A stretch of 64,000 bases of DNA from CAVVGB01 sp963747715 (GTDB taxonomy: Bacteria; Actinomycetota; Thermoleophilia; Gaiellales; Gaiellaceae), in the NCBI GenBank assembly GCA_963747715.1, contig CAVVGB010000008.1, forward strand, positions 186,001 through 250,000, read 5' to 3'. Shown one piece after another: positions 10,361 through 19,476 of the stretch (positions are counted from its first letter, which is position 1; each line of letters starts with the position of its first letter). The notes under the pieces are model-generated. The model had not been told where the DNA came from. It was given only the letters and a program-made list of their open reading frames with translations, and made no database searches. A program made the position numbers and the translations under genes.

Positions 10361-11633
10361 ATGGCCCGGCGCGAGGCGAGAAACGGCACGCTCATCCTCG
10401 GGGGTGGCTTCGCCGGCTCCTACGTCGCGCGCTACCTCGGCAAGGCGGGCGCCACGATCGTCAGCCTCGAGAACTTCATGCTGTACACGCCGATGCTTCC
10501 CGAGGCCGCGTCGGGAACGCTCGAGCCGAGGCACGTCGTCGTTCCGATCCGGATGATGTGCCCGCACGCCGAGCTTCTGCTCGGACGCATCGTCGGCCTC
10601 GACGAAGAGCAGCGCTCTGTCGCCGTCGAGACGGCCGCCGGGAACGTCGAGGTCCACTACGAGCAGCTCGTCGTCGCGCTCGGCGCCGTCGCACGCACGC
10701 TTCCGATTCCCGGGCTCGCCGAGCACGGGCTCGGCTTCAAGAGCCTGGCCGACGCCATCTGGTTGCGAAACCACGTGCTCCAGCAGCTCGAACTCGCGGC
10801 GGCCGCGGCGGCCGCGGCGGCCGAAGATGCCAAGCGCCACCTGAGCTTCGTGTTCGTCGGCGCCGGCTACGCGGGCGTCGAGGCGCTCGCCGAGCTGTCC
10901 GACCTCGTGCGCGACGCGCTCCGCTTCTACCCGGGCCTCAAGGACATGCGCCAGCGCTGGGTGCTCGTCGACGCGGCACCGAGAGATCCTTCCGGAGATC
11001 CCGAAACGGCTCGGCGAATACGCAACGCGTGAACTGTGGAAGCGCGGCGTCGACATCCGCGTCTCGACCACGCTCGAGTCCGTCGAGGACCACGCCGTGA
11101 CGCTCTCGGACGGGAGCCGTCTCGAGACGGAGACGCTCGTGTGGACGGCCGGGGTGCGCCCTCAGCCGCTGCTCAGCCGCCTCGGGCTTCCGGTCGACGA
11201 GCGCGGCCGCGTGGTCGTCGACTCGATGCTTCGCGTCGAAGGGCGCGAGCGCGTGTGGGCGCTCGGCGACGGAGCGCGGGTACCGAACGAGGCGACTCCG
11301 GATCATCCGGATCCGCCCACCTGCCAGCACGCGCTCCGCCAGGCTCGACGCCTCGCCAAGAACCTGCGCGGCCAGGCGAAGCCCTACCGCTACCGCATGC
11401 TGGGCCAGGTGGCGACGCTCGGGCGGCACAAGGGGATCGCGGACGTGCTCGGCCTGCGCCTGCGCGGCTTTCCCGGCTGGTTCGTGACGAGGACGTACCA
11501 CCTGTACCAGCTGCCCCTTCTGTCGCGGAAGTTCCGCGTCGTGATCGACTGGACTGTGGCGCTCTTCTTCCGCCGCGACGTCGCGGAGCTCTCCATGCTC
11601 GGCCACCCCGCGCGGCTCGAGGACACGTCCTGA
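10361..11633 (+). CDS. ndh: Type II NADH dehydrogenase (NDH-2 family), one frameshift
   Basis: About 424 residues after repair. The FAD-binding GGGFAGSYVARYL lies at the N terminus, the second nucleotide-binding GAGYAGVEALAEL in the middle, and VWALGDGARVPN near the FAD ribityl site. NDH-2 passes electrons from NADH to quinone without pumping protons. The frame breaks at about 10,984, where one extra G (in AGAGAG) separates the residues VDAAPR from ILPEIPKRLGEYA. A nine-alanine tract encoded by GCGGCC repeats sits between the two Rossmann motifs. A quinone target is inferred from the family. Confidence 0.83.
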
Positions 11634-12391
11634 GCGACTTCGATCGTGCCTTCGAGTTCATGACGACCGCCGACATGGCCGGGTCGCGACGGGAGCCGTT
11701 TCGCTTCGGCACCGCCGTCTTCACGCTGGAGCGGCCGCTCCGCTACGACTCGAACTACCTCCTCGTCGAGAACGTCCCCGCTCATGTGACGGCGCAGGAG
11801 CTCGCCGGCGAAGCGGAGCGGGTGCAGGGCGCGGCGCGCCTCCCTCACCGGCTCCTCCTCTTCCGGGACGCGCGCTTGGGTGAGCGATTCGCGCCGGAGC
11901 TCGAGTGCGCCGGCTGGCGCTATGAGCGCCACGTCCTCATGGCGCACCGTCGTCCGGCCGAACGCGCCGCGGACATGAGCCTCGTCACGGAGGTGACCGC
12001 GGACGTCATCCGCCCCGCACGCGAGAGCCAGATCCGAAGCTATCCCTGGGGAACCGCCGAGGTCGCCGAGCAGCTGCTTGCCGCGAAGGAGCACATCCCG
12101 GTCGAGGCGCGCTTCTTCGCCGTGCTCTTGAACGGTGCGGTCGCGAGCTATAGCGATCTCTACCTCGACGGCGACATCGGGCAGGTCGAGGACGTCGCGA
12201 CGCTGCCCGAGCACCGCGGCCGTGGGTACGCAAGCGCCGTCGTCCTGCGAGCGGTCGAGGAGGCGCGTGCCGCGGGCGCCGAGCTCGTTTTTCTCGTCGC
12301 CGATGCCGAGGACTGGCCGAAGGAGCTCTACCGCCGTCTCGGCTTCGACGAGATCGGCGAGAACGCGAAGTTCGTCAAGACAGATCTTTGA
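11630..12391 (+). CDS. GNAT-family N-acetyltransferase
   Basis: Up to 253 residues. The acetyl-CoA-binding core is the stretch VEDVATLPEHRGRGYASAVV, with a second strand ELVFLVADAEDW and the terminal YRRLGFDEIG. The substrate is unknown. Family-like sequence begins before the first ATG (11,660). The only in-frame candidate further upstream is a CTG that overlaps the ndh stop in CTGA, so I extend to it with low certainty about the start. The gene is co-directional with ndh and overlaps convergent ligD by 17 bases. Confidence 0.75.
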   Translation: MSDFDRAFEFMTTADMAGSRREPFRFGTAVFTLERPLRYDSNYLLVENVPAHVTAQELAGEAERVQGAARLPHRLLLFRDARLGERFAPELECAGWRYERHVLMAHRRPAERAADMSLVTEVTADVIRPARESQIRSYPWGTAEVAEQLLAAKEHIPVEARFFAVLLNGAVASYSDLYLDGDIGQVEDVATLPEHRGRGYASAVVLRAVEEARAAGAELVFLVADAEDWPKELYRRLGFDEIGENAKFVKTDL

Positions 12392-14699
12392 GGGCTGCCG
12401 TCAGCGACTGACGACCGCTGAGCACCGGCGCGAACAGATCGCCCTCACGCTCGACGCGCGCGACCACGACGTCCATCGTGAAGTCGAGCGGGTCGAGGTC
12501 GGGCGTGACCTCCTCCCAGCGCAGCGGCGTCGAGACCGGCGCGCCTGCGCGCGGGCGCACCGAGTACACGGAGGCGATCGTCTTGCCTTCGCCGTTCTGG
12601 TTCGCGTCGATGAGGACTCCGCGGCGCTTCGCTTTCGACCACTCCGTCGTCACGAGACCGCGGTGCGAGCGCGCGAGGGCGCCGGCGATGATCTCGGCGA
12701 ACTCCCGAGTCTGGTCGTACGTGTGCCGGCGACCGATCGGAACGAGGACGTGCATGCCGTCCGAGCCGCTCGTCTTCGCGTGGCTCTCGAGCCCCACCGC
12801 GTCCAGCACGTCCTTGACGAGCAGCGCCACCTCGACGACCTCCTTGAAGCCGACGTCCGGCGAGGGATCGAGATCGAAGAGGACGAAGTCGGGCCGGGTG
12901 GGCTTGTCCGCGCGCGAGTACCAGGTGTTGAGGTCGATGCAGCCCATGTTCACCATCCAGAGAAGCGCGAGCTCGTCGTTTACGAGCGGCGCGCTGATCT
13001 GGCGTCGTTTCCGTGGCGCGCCGCGCGTGGAAACGACCACAGAGTGCGTCGGGATCCAGTCCGGCATGTGCTTGGGCGCGTCTTTCTGAAAGAAGTGGTC
13101 GCCCTGCCAGCCGTCGGGATAGCGCTTCATGGTGAACGGCCGGTCGCGCAGGTGGGGAACAAGCACCCCCGCGACGTCGCGGTAATAGGAGAGGAGATCG
13201 CCCTTCGTGATGCCCTCGTCGGGCCAGAAGACCTTGTCGAGGTTCGAGAGCTCGAGGACACGCTTGCCCCGCTTGATCGTCGTCTCCAGCGGTAGCTCGC
13301 GGCGGACCTCGTCGGCGGACTTGTCCTCACGAAGACCTTGATACGAGGGCGCGCGCAGCCGGCCGTCGTGCGTCCACTCGCTGAACTCGACCTCGCAGAC
13401 GAGCTTCGGCTCGACCCAGACGACGTCGCCCTTCTTCACCTTGGGCATCTTCGGGACCACGTCGAAGGGCGACTTCGGACGCTCGAGCGGCCCGAGGAGA
13501 CGCATGAGCTTGTCGATCTCCTCGTCCGTGAAGCCGGTGCCGCAGTTGCCGACGTACTCGAGCTCGTCGCCGCGCTTGACCGCGAGAACGAGCGAGCCGA
13601 GACGTCCCGAGCGCCGGCCTTGCCCTCTCGTGTAGCCGGCGATGATGAACTCCTGGCGCCCGTGCGTCTTGATCTTCAGCCACTCGCGCGTGCGCTTGCC
13701 CGGCTGGTACGCCGAGTCGGCGCGCTTGGCGATGATGCCTTCGAGATCTTGCTCCTCCGCAGCGGCGAGCAGCGCCTCGCCGTCGTCGAAGGCCTCGGAG
13801 AGACGGACGGTGCGGTTGCGCCGGTCGATCAGCTTCTCGAGGCGCGCGCGCCGCTCGGTGAGGGGCAGCTGGAGAAGCGGCTCGCCCTCGAGCTCGATCA
13901 GGTCGAACACGTAGTAGACGAGAGTGTCGCTCCCCTGCTGCATCTTCGAGAAGCTCGAGCGGCCCTCGTCGTCGAGCGCGCACACCTCGCCGTCGAGGAC
14001 GCAGCTCGGGGTCTTCACGGCGCGGCCGATCTCCTTCGCGACGCCGGGGAAACGGGCGGTGAGGTCGTTGCCGCGGCGACTGGTCAGCGTCGCTTCCGCT
14101 TCCGCCACCGTGGCGGTGGCGCGGTACCCGTCCCACTTCACCTCGAAGAGCCAGCCCGTTCCCTTCGGAACGTCCTCGACAAGCGTCGCGAGCATCGGGA
14201 CGTACGGCGCGGGCTTCGGCCGCGCGGCCGCCGCAGCCTCGTCGCGCTTGCGGATCAGGAGCCAGTTCTCCTCCTGGCCATCGAGCTTGGCGGGCACGAG
14301 CGTCCAGGTTCCCCGCAGGCGCTCGCCGTCGAGGCGGACTGTCAGGCCGCCGTCTTTCTTCTCCTCGACGAGCTCGTACGTGCCCCGGTCCCAGATCTCG
14401 ACCGTGCCGGCGCCGTACTGCCCCGCGGGGATCTCGCCTTCGAAGGTGGCGTAGTCGAGGGGGTGGTCCTCGACGTGGACGGCGAGCCGGCGGGCGCCGG
14501 CCTCGAGCGGGATGCCCTTCGGCACCGCCCAGCTGGCAAGCGCACCGTCGCGCTCGAGGCGAAAGTCGTAGTGGAGCCGGCGGGCATCGTGGCGCTGGAC
14601 GACGAAGATCGGGTTTTTGGAGCCCTTGCGGGCCGCGCCGAAGGGCTCCGGTGTCCGGCCCCGGCGCCGCTTTCGCTCGTACTCCTTGAGCTTGGCCAC
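12375..14699 (-). CDS. ligD: Multifunctional ATP-dependent DNA ligase LigD
   Basis: 774 residues from a GTG start, in the order 3'-phosphoesterase, ligase, polymerase/primase. The phosphoesterase has HDARRLHYDFRLERDG and VEDHPLDY. The ligase lysine (Lys188) is in FEVKWDGYR. The polymerase domain has FDLDPSP with the catalytic aspartates and SGSDGMHVLVP. LigD repairs double-strand breaks by non-homologous end joining with Ku, which is not in this window. The domain order matches the Pseudomonas type rather than the mycobacterial one. An upstream ATG frame at 14,846 reads through a hairpin and is unlikely to be coding. Confidence 0.93.
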   Translation of the reverse strand: MAKLKEYERKRRRGRTPEPFGAARKGSKNPIFVVQRHDARRLHYDFRLERDGALASWAVPKGIPLEAGARRLAVHVEDHPLDYATFEGEIPAGQYGAGTVEIWDRGTYELVEEKKDGGLTVRLDGERLRGTWTLVPAKLDGQEENWLLIRKRDEAAAAARPKPAPYVPMLATLVEDVPKGTGWLFEVKWDGYRATATVAEAEATLTSRRGNDLTARFPGVAKEIGRAVKTPSCVLDGEVCALDDEGRSSFSKMQQGSDTLVYYVFDLIELEGEPLLQLPLTERRARLEKLIDRRNRTVRLSEAFDDGEALLAAAEEQDLEGIIAKRADSAYQPGKRTREWLKIKTHGRQEFIIAGYTRGQGRRSGRLGSLVLAVKRGDELEYVGNCGTGFTDEEIDKLMRLLGPLERPKSPFDVVPKMPKVKKGDVVWVEPKLVCEVEFSEWTHDGRLRAPSYQGLREDKSADEVRRELPLETTIKRGKRVLELSNLDKVFWPDEGITKGDLLSYYRDVAGVLVPHLRDRPFTMKRYPDGWQGDHFFQKDAPKHMPDWIPTHSVVVSTRGAPRKRRQISAPLVNDELALLWMVNMGCIDLNTWYSRADKPTRPDFVLFDLDPSPDVGFKEVVEVALLVKDVLDAVGLESHAKTSGSDGMHVLVPIGRRHTYDQTREFAEIIAGALARSHRGLVTTEWSKAKRRGVLIDANQNGEGKTIASVYSVRPRAGAPVSTPLRWEEVTPDLDPLDFTMDVVVARVEREGDLFAPVLSGRQSLTAALKDLS

Positions 14700-14817
14700 G
14701 CTCGTAGCTTGCCTTCCCGGCGCGCTTTTTTGAAGGAGGTTTAGCCCACTCCTGGAGGGGTACTTGCCCGCGCAGAGGATCTCTCTCGGAGACTCTCTGC
14801 CGACCAGGGGGGTTGGC

Positions 14818-14848
14818 CCTTGAGGCCGGTGCACAACCGGCCTCAAGG
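14818..14848. repeat. Perfect 13-bp inverted repeat between ligD and accA
   Basis: Arms CCTTGAGGCCGGT and ACCGGCCTCAAGG are perfectly complementary around the loop GCACA. The right-hand side is followed by TCCTTTTAAG, a weak T run. It lies upstream of ligD and downstream of accA, so it may end accA transcription, although the T run is on the other strand. The 221 bases from 14,700 to 14,920 hold no gene. Confidence 0.7.
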
Positions 14849-14920
14849 TCCTTTTAAGTCGGTTTCAACCGGGGGGAAAACCCTGTGGATCCTGTGGATA
14901 CGGCAAGACCGAAGTCCCCG

Positions 14921-15874
14921 CTATTCGAGGAAAAGACCCATCCCGCGGAACTTCTTGTGTCGCAGCCGGCGCCGCTCGTCCGCACCGCCGCCGCCGATCT
15001 CTCCGAGCGCCTCGGAGAGAGAGGTCCCGAGGAGCCCGGCAGCCTCGTCGTGATCGGAGTGGGCGCCCCCGGGGGGCTCCGGGACGATGCCGTCGATGAC
15101 CCCGAGCTCGAGGCAGTGGGCCGCGTCGGGCTTGAAGGCGGCCGCCGCCTTCTTCGCCTCGCCCGCATCGCGCCAGAGGATGGCCGCGCAGCCCTCCGGG
15201 GAGATGACCGAGTAGATCGCGTTCTCCTGCATGAGGACGCGGTCGGCAACGGCGATCGCGACAGCGCCGCCGGAGCCACCCTCGCCGATGATGCAGGCGA
15301 CCGTCGGCACGCCGAGTCGCGCCATCTGCAGCTGGCAGCGGGCGATCCAACCGCCCTGGCCGTGCTGCTCCGCCGCGACTCCCGGGTAGGCGCCGGGAGT
15401 GTCGACGAGCGTGATGACGGGGAACGCGTGCCGATCGGCTACTTCCATCACGCGCATCGCCTTGCGGTATCCCTCGGGATAGGTCATGCCGAAGTTCCGG
15501 TGCGTCCGCTCGCGGATGTCGCGTCCCTTCTGATGTCCGATCAGCGCAATCGTGCGGCCGTCGAAGCGCGCGAGGCCGGCAACGATGGCCGGGTCGTCCG
15601 AGAGCGAGCGGTCGCCGTGGAGCTCGACGAAGTCGTCGCACATGCGCTCCACGTAGTCGAGCGTGTACGGCCGGTCCTGGTGGCGGGCCAGCTCGACCGA
15701 GCGCCACACGTCGTCCGCGCTCGGCTCCGCCGCGATTCGCTCGATCTGCCGCTGAAGCCGTGCCATCTCGTCCCCCACGCCGACGCCGCGTAGAAGAGGG
15801 AGCTCGCGCAGCTTGGCGAGCCGGTCGCGCAGCCGCAGTTGCTCGACCTGCGAGCCGCTGTTGTCGTCAGCCAT
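14921..15874 (-). CDS. accA: Acetyl-CoA carboxylase carboxyltransferase alpha subunit
   Basis: 317 residues. The N terminus has the alpha-helical VEQLRLRDRLAKLRELP segment. The crotonase-fold core includes FGMTYPEGYRKA and LVDTPGAYPG, and IIGEGGSGGAVAIAVADRVL provides oxyanion-hole glycines. With AccD it transfers carboxylate from carboxybiotin to acetyl-CoA, the first step of fatty-acid synthesis. The start overlaps the accD end by eight bases, so the two subunits are probably made in equal amounts. This separate alpha/beta arrangement is the E. coli type, unlike the carboxylase at 44,969 to 49,305. Confidence 0.93.
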   Translation of the reverse strand: MADDNSGSQVEQLRLRDRLAKLRELPLLRGVGVGDEMARLQRQIERIAAEPSADDVWRSVELARHQDRPYTLDYVERMCDDFVELHGDRSLSDDPAIVAGLARFDGRTIALIGHQKGRDIRERTHRNFGMTYPEGYRKAMRVMEVADRHAFPVITLVDTPGAYPGVAAEQHGQGGWIARCQLQMARLGVPTVACIIGEGGSGGAVAIAVADRVLMQENAIYSVISPEGCAAILWRDAGEAKKAAAAFKPDAAHCLELGVIDGIVPEPPGGAHSDHDEAAGLLGTSLSEALGEIGGGGADERRRLRHKKFRGMGLFLE

Positions 15875-16715
15875 CGGTTCCGGATCCGAAGAGCGCGAGC
15901 AGGCGGCCGACGTACGGGCGAAGCTCGGCGCGCGACACGATCGCATCGACGTGGCCGAAGCGGCTGTTCGACTCGGCCTGGCCGAAGTCGTCGGGCAGCT
16001 TCTCCCTCGTCGTCTGCTGGACGACGCGCGGACCGGTGAAGGCGATGAGCGCACCGGGCTCGGCGACGACGACGTCGCCGAGGCTCGCGAAGCTCGCCAG
16101 CACGCCGGCCGTCGTCGGGTGCGCCATGATCGAGATGAAGGCGGAGCGCGCCGAACGCAGGTCGTCGACGGCGCAAACGGTCTTCGGAAGCTGCATGAGG
16201 GACAGGATCCCCTCCTGCATGCGGGCGCCGCCCGACGCGGTGACGGTGACGAGCGGGACACGCCGCTCGGCCGCCCGTTCGCAGGCGCGGGCGAACTTTT
16301 CGCCGACGGCGCTCCCCATCGACCCCCCCATGAAGGCGAAGTCCATGACGGCGAGCTCGCACGGCCGGCGCTCGATCACCGCCTCACCGGCGATCATCGC
16401 GTCGCTCAGCTCGGTGGCGACCTCCGCTTCGGCCAGGCGCTCCGTGTAGGCGCGCAGGTCGAAGAAGCCGAGAGGGTCGGCGGAGCGGAGATTCGCGTCC
16501 TGCTCGACGAAGGTGCCGCTGTCGGCGAGCTGGCGTACCCGGACGCGCGCGCGAACGGCGAAGTGGTGCCCGCACTGACGGCACACCCAGAGGGTCTGCT
16601 CGAGCTCCTCGTCCCGGTAGTGCGAATGGCAGCGTGGACAGGTGTTCGGATGCTTGGCCGTGTCGTCCGGGGGCGTGCCGCGATGCTCGATCGAAACGTC
16701 GATCCGGCTCGCCAT
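15867..16715 (-). CDS. accD: Acetyl-CoA carboxylase carboxyltransferase beta subunit
   Basis: 282 residues. A four-cysteine zinc ribbon opens the protein (CPRCHSHY and VCRQCGHHF), as in bacterial AccD. The crotonase core has TASGGARMQEGILSLMQ and the GVLASFASLGDVVVAEPGA stretch. It pairs with AccA. The gene lies just downstream of the arginase-like gene on the same strand, with 25 bases between. The biotin carboxylase and carrier protein genes of this system are not in the window. Confidence 0.93.
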   Translation of the reverse strand: MASRIDVSIEHRGTPPDDTAKHPNTCPRCHSHYRDEELEQTLWVCRQCGHHFAVRARVRVRQLADSGTFVEQDANLRSADPLGFFDLRAYTERLAEAEVATELSDAMIAGEAVIERRPCELAVMDFAFMGGSMGSAVGEKFARACERAAERRVPLVTVTASGGARMQEGILSLMQLPKTVCAVDDLRSARSAFISIMAHPTTAGVLASFASLGDVVVAEPGALIAFTGPRVVQQTTREKLPDDFGQAESNSRFGHVDAIVSRAELRPYVGRLLALFGSGTDG

Positions 16716-16740
16716 GCGGCCTATCTTACGGGGTCGTCCG

Positions 16741-17523
16741 TTACAGACCCAAGGCGCTGCACGCCCGCGACAAGGCGGGAACGTTCACGGGATCGGGTGT
16801 CAGCCCGCTGAAGCCTGCGCCCGCCACGGGCTTGACCGACGCCACGCTCTTCAGAATCGAGAGCGCCTCGACAAGCGTCAGTCCGCCCGTCTCCGGCATG
16901 AACGAGATGACCTCTTCGTCCGGGTCGAGCACGTCGCAGTCGAACGCAACGTAGACGGCATCGACGGCGCTCAAGGCCTCGGGCAGGCCGTTCTCGCCGG
17001 TGTGCAAGCCGGTCTCGCCGATGAACTCGTGCTCTGGTGGATCGAGGTTGCGCGCACCGACGAGGACCGTGTCGGAGGGAGAGATCGTTCCCGAGTCGAG
17101 CAGCATGCGGAGCGGCATGCCCCACGTGTTCCCGCTCGTCGAGGTGTCCGGCGTGTTTAGGTCCCCGTGCGCGTCGAACCAGACGACGCCCAGGCGGTCA
17201 TAGCGCATGGCCAGGCCCTCGACTGCGCCCACGTGTGCGCAACAGCATCCGCCGAGCACGACCGGGCGTTCCGGAAGCGCGCACGCGAGCGCGAGGTTCT
17301 GCTCGCTGAGCGCGTCCTCGTCGACGACGCCCGCTTCCGGATAGGGAAGCGGCAGGTAGGCGGCCTCCGCCATCGGCTCGCCGCCGGCGCCCCACGCGCG
17401 CGGGACCCGGACGAGCGCTCCGCGAAACGTCCGCCCGCACGAGTGGCACTCGTAGTCGCCCTCGTCGAGGGCAACGGCTGTGAGTGTGCGGCAGTCGGGG
17501 CAGCGGGCGCGCAGCCGAGACAA
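16741..17523 (-). CDS. Arginase/agmatinase-family protein with N-terminal zinc ribbon
   Basis: About 260 residues from a TTG start. Residues 8 to 32 form a zinc ribbon (CPDC and CHSCGRTF). The ureohydrolase domain keeps all metal motifs: the His of GGCCCAHVGA, FDAHGDLNTP, and the paired aspartates of FDCDVLDPD. The family hydrolyses arginine, agmatine or related guanidino compounds with two Mn ions. A zinc ribbon is not part of classical arginase, so substrate or partner may differ. It follows the HAD gene by 16 bases. The start is inferred from the zinc ribbon, since no ATG or GTG lies before it. Confidence 0.72.
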   Translation of the reverse strand: MSRLRARCPDCRTLTAVALDEGDYECHSCGRTFRGALVRVPRAWGAGGEPMAEAAYLPLPYPEAGVVDEDALSEQNLALACALPERPVVLGGCCCAHVGAVEGLAMRYDRLGVVWFDAHGDLNTPDTSTSGNTWGMPLRMLLDSGTISPSDTVLVGARNLDPPEHEFIGETGLHTGENGLPEALSAVDAVYVAFDCDVLDPDEEVISFMPETGGLTLVEALSILKSVASVKPVAGAGFSGLTPDPVNVPALSRACSALGL

Positions 17524-17539
17524 GGTGGTGTGAGGGTAC

Positions 17540-18220
17540 CTACGAGTCTGAAGGCTCGGGAAGCAGCGACTCGAGCACCTCGGGGAGGCGCGAGAGATCC
17601 TTGAGCTCGGCGGCTCGCGGCGTCTCGCTTTCCTCGTGCAGGCGGTTGATCCAGACCGCTTTGAGGCTGAGCTCCGCGGCGGGCTCGAGATCATGGAAGA
17701 CGCTGGCGCCGACGTGCACGTGGCGCTCACGTTCCGCGTCGAACTGCTCGAAGAAGCGCTCCCAGTGGCCGTGCGCGGGCTTGTAGGAACCCGCCTCGGC
17801 CGCGGTGATGGCGCCCTCGACCGGCACGCCGATGCGCGCGATCGACGCAGCCAGGAGATCGGGATCGGTGTTCGAGAGGAGCACGAGGTTGAAGCCGCGG
17901 CCGCGGAGGTCGGCGAGTGCGCCGGGAACCTCGGGGAACGGTCGCCATGAAGGGAGGGAGTCGGCGAGCGCGCCCTCTTGCTCCAAAGCGAGAGGCAAGT
18001 CTTCTTCGTCCGCCAGGATTCTCAAGGCCTGAGCGAGCACCTCGCGGTAGGGCATGGACGAGCCTTGCTGGACCCGCGGCTCGATCTCGTGGTAGCGCTC
18101 CAGCAACCTGTCGGCGTCGGCTTCAGGCCACAGGCCGGCGAGGCACGTCCGGATCCCCCCGTCCCAATCGATGAGCGTCCCGTAGCAGTCGAACGTCGCC
18201 CACCTCGTCGTCTCGGTCAC
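17540..18220 (-). CDS. HAD-superfamily hydrolase (haloacid dehalogenase type II-like)
   Basis: 226 residues. The nucleophile motif FDCYGTLIDWDGG is at the N terminus, motif II is LLSNTD, and the lysine motif is in AGSYKPAHGHWERF. The GTLIDW form and the helical cap between residues 20 and 85 resemble 2-haloacid dehalogenases, but most such proteins are phosphatases of unknown substrate. It starts two bases after the fabF stop, so it probably ends the fatty-acid operon transcript. Confidence 0.8.
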   Translation of the reverse strand: MTETTRWATFDCYGTLIDWDGGIRTCLAGLWPEADADRLLERYHEIEPRVQQGSSMPYREVLAQALRILADEEDLPLALEQEGALADSLPSWRPFPEVPGALADLRGRGFNLVLLSNTDPDLLAASIARIGVPVEGAITAAEAGSYKPAHGHWERFFEQFDAERERHVHVGASVFHDLEPAAELSLKAVWINRLHEESETPRAAELKDLSRLPEVLESLLPEPSDS

Positions 18221-18222
18221 CG

Positions 18223-19476
18223 CTACTCGAACTTCTTGATGACCAAACAGGCGTTGTGGCCGCCGAACCCGAAGTTGTTCGACAGCGCCACGTCGACCTT
18301 CGTCTCACGCGACTCGTTCGGGATGTAGTCGAGGTCGCACTCGGGATCGGGCACTTCCTGGTTGATCGTCGGCGGCACGACGTCGCGCTGCACCGCGAGC
18401 ACCGAGATGATCGCCTCGATCGCGCCCGAGCCACCGAGGCAGTGCCCCGTCGCGCCCTTCGTCGATGAGATCGGCGTCTTGTACGCCTTCTCTTCGCCGA
18501 GCGCGATCTTGATCACTCTGGTCTCGCTCGCGTCGCCGAGCGGCGTCGACGTCCCGTGCGCGTTGATGTAGTCGATGTCGTCGGACGCAACGCCGGCGTC
18601 GTCCATGGCCATGTGCATGGCTCGGGCCGGATGACGGCCGGTCGGGTCGGGCTCGGTGATGTGACGGGCGTCGGAGGAGACCCCATACCCGGCCAGCTCG
18701 GCATAGATCTTGGCACCGCGCTGCTGCGCGTGCTCGAGCTCCTCGAGGACGATGATCGCACCGGCCTCACCCATGACGAACCCGTCACGCTCGGCGTCGA
18801 AGGGGCGGCTCGCCTTCTCGGGCGCGTCGTTTCGCCGCGACAAAGCCCGCATTGCGGCGAACCCTCCGATTCCCACGGGCGTGATGCCAGCTTCCGTGCC
18901 GCCTGCGAGCATCGCGTCGGCACGCCCGAGGCGAATGGCGTCCATGGCCTCTCCGATGGCCATGTTGGAGGCGGCGCAGGCCGTGCACTGGGCGGAAAGC
19001 GGGCCCCGCGTCTTCAGCTCCATCGAGACCCAGGCGGCCCCCATGTTCGGGATGATCGCCGGGATCGAGAAGGGGTTGACGCGATCCGGGCCACGCTCGA
19101 GCAGCGTGTCGTAGCAGTCCTGGAAGCTCTGCAGGCCTCCGATCCCGGTTGCCACCGAGACGCCGATGCGGTCGGTCTCCGGCTCGATCGCGATCCCGGA
19201 GTCGTCCTCCGCCATCCGAGCCGCCGCGAGCACCATCTGCGCGAAGCGGTCCATCCGCCGGGCGGTCCGCTTCTCGATCCAGTTGGTCGGATCGAAACCC
19301 TTCAGCTCGCAGGCGAAGTGCACGAGGTAGGGCGAGTGGTCGAACGCCGTGATCTCGGCCGCGCCGCTTTCTCCCGCGGTCAGGTTCGTCCAAAAGGTCT
19401 CGACATCGTTTCCGAGAGGGGTCACAGCCCCCATCCCGGTCACGACCACACGTCTACGTCCGTTCTCGCTACTCAC
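18223..19476 (-). CDS. fabF: Beta-ketoacyl-ACP synthase II
   Basis: 417 residues, the usual length. The catalytic triad is Cys167 (in CTACAAS) with the histidines of INAHGTSTPLGD and GATGHCLGGSG. FabF elongates acyl chains by condensing acyl-ACP with malonyl-ACP in the cytoplasm. The ATG overlaps the fabG stop (ATGA), making it the last gene of the overlapping fab cluster. Confidence 0.95.
   Translation of the reverse strand: MSSENGRRRVVVTGMGAVTPLGNDVETFWTNLTAGESGAAEITAFDHSPYLVHFACELKGFDPTNWIEKRTARRMDRFAQMVLAAARMAEDDSGIAIEPETDRIGVSVATGIGGLQSFQDCYDTLLERGPDRVNPFSIPAIIPNMGAAWVSMELKTRGPLSAQCTACAASNMAIGEAMDAIRLGRADAMLAGGTEAGITPVGIGGFAAMRALSRRNDAPEKASRPFDAERDGFVMGEAGAIIVLEELEHAQQRGAKIYAELAGYGVSSDARHITEPDPTGRHPARAMHMAMDDAGVASDDIDYINAHGTSTPLGDASETRVIKIALGEEKAYKTPISSTKGATGHCLGGSGAIEAIISVLAVQRDVVPPTINQEVPDPECDLDYIPNESRETKVDVALSNNFGFGGHNACLVIKKFE

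Noticed and set aside
12375..14699. Complete NHEJ operon
   Set aside because: LigD is present but no Ku gene lies next to it.
14700..14846. N-terminal extension of LigD from an upstream ATG
   Set aside because: It reads through a perfect hairpin and lacks family similarity; the GTG at 14,699 fits the family start.
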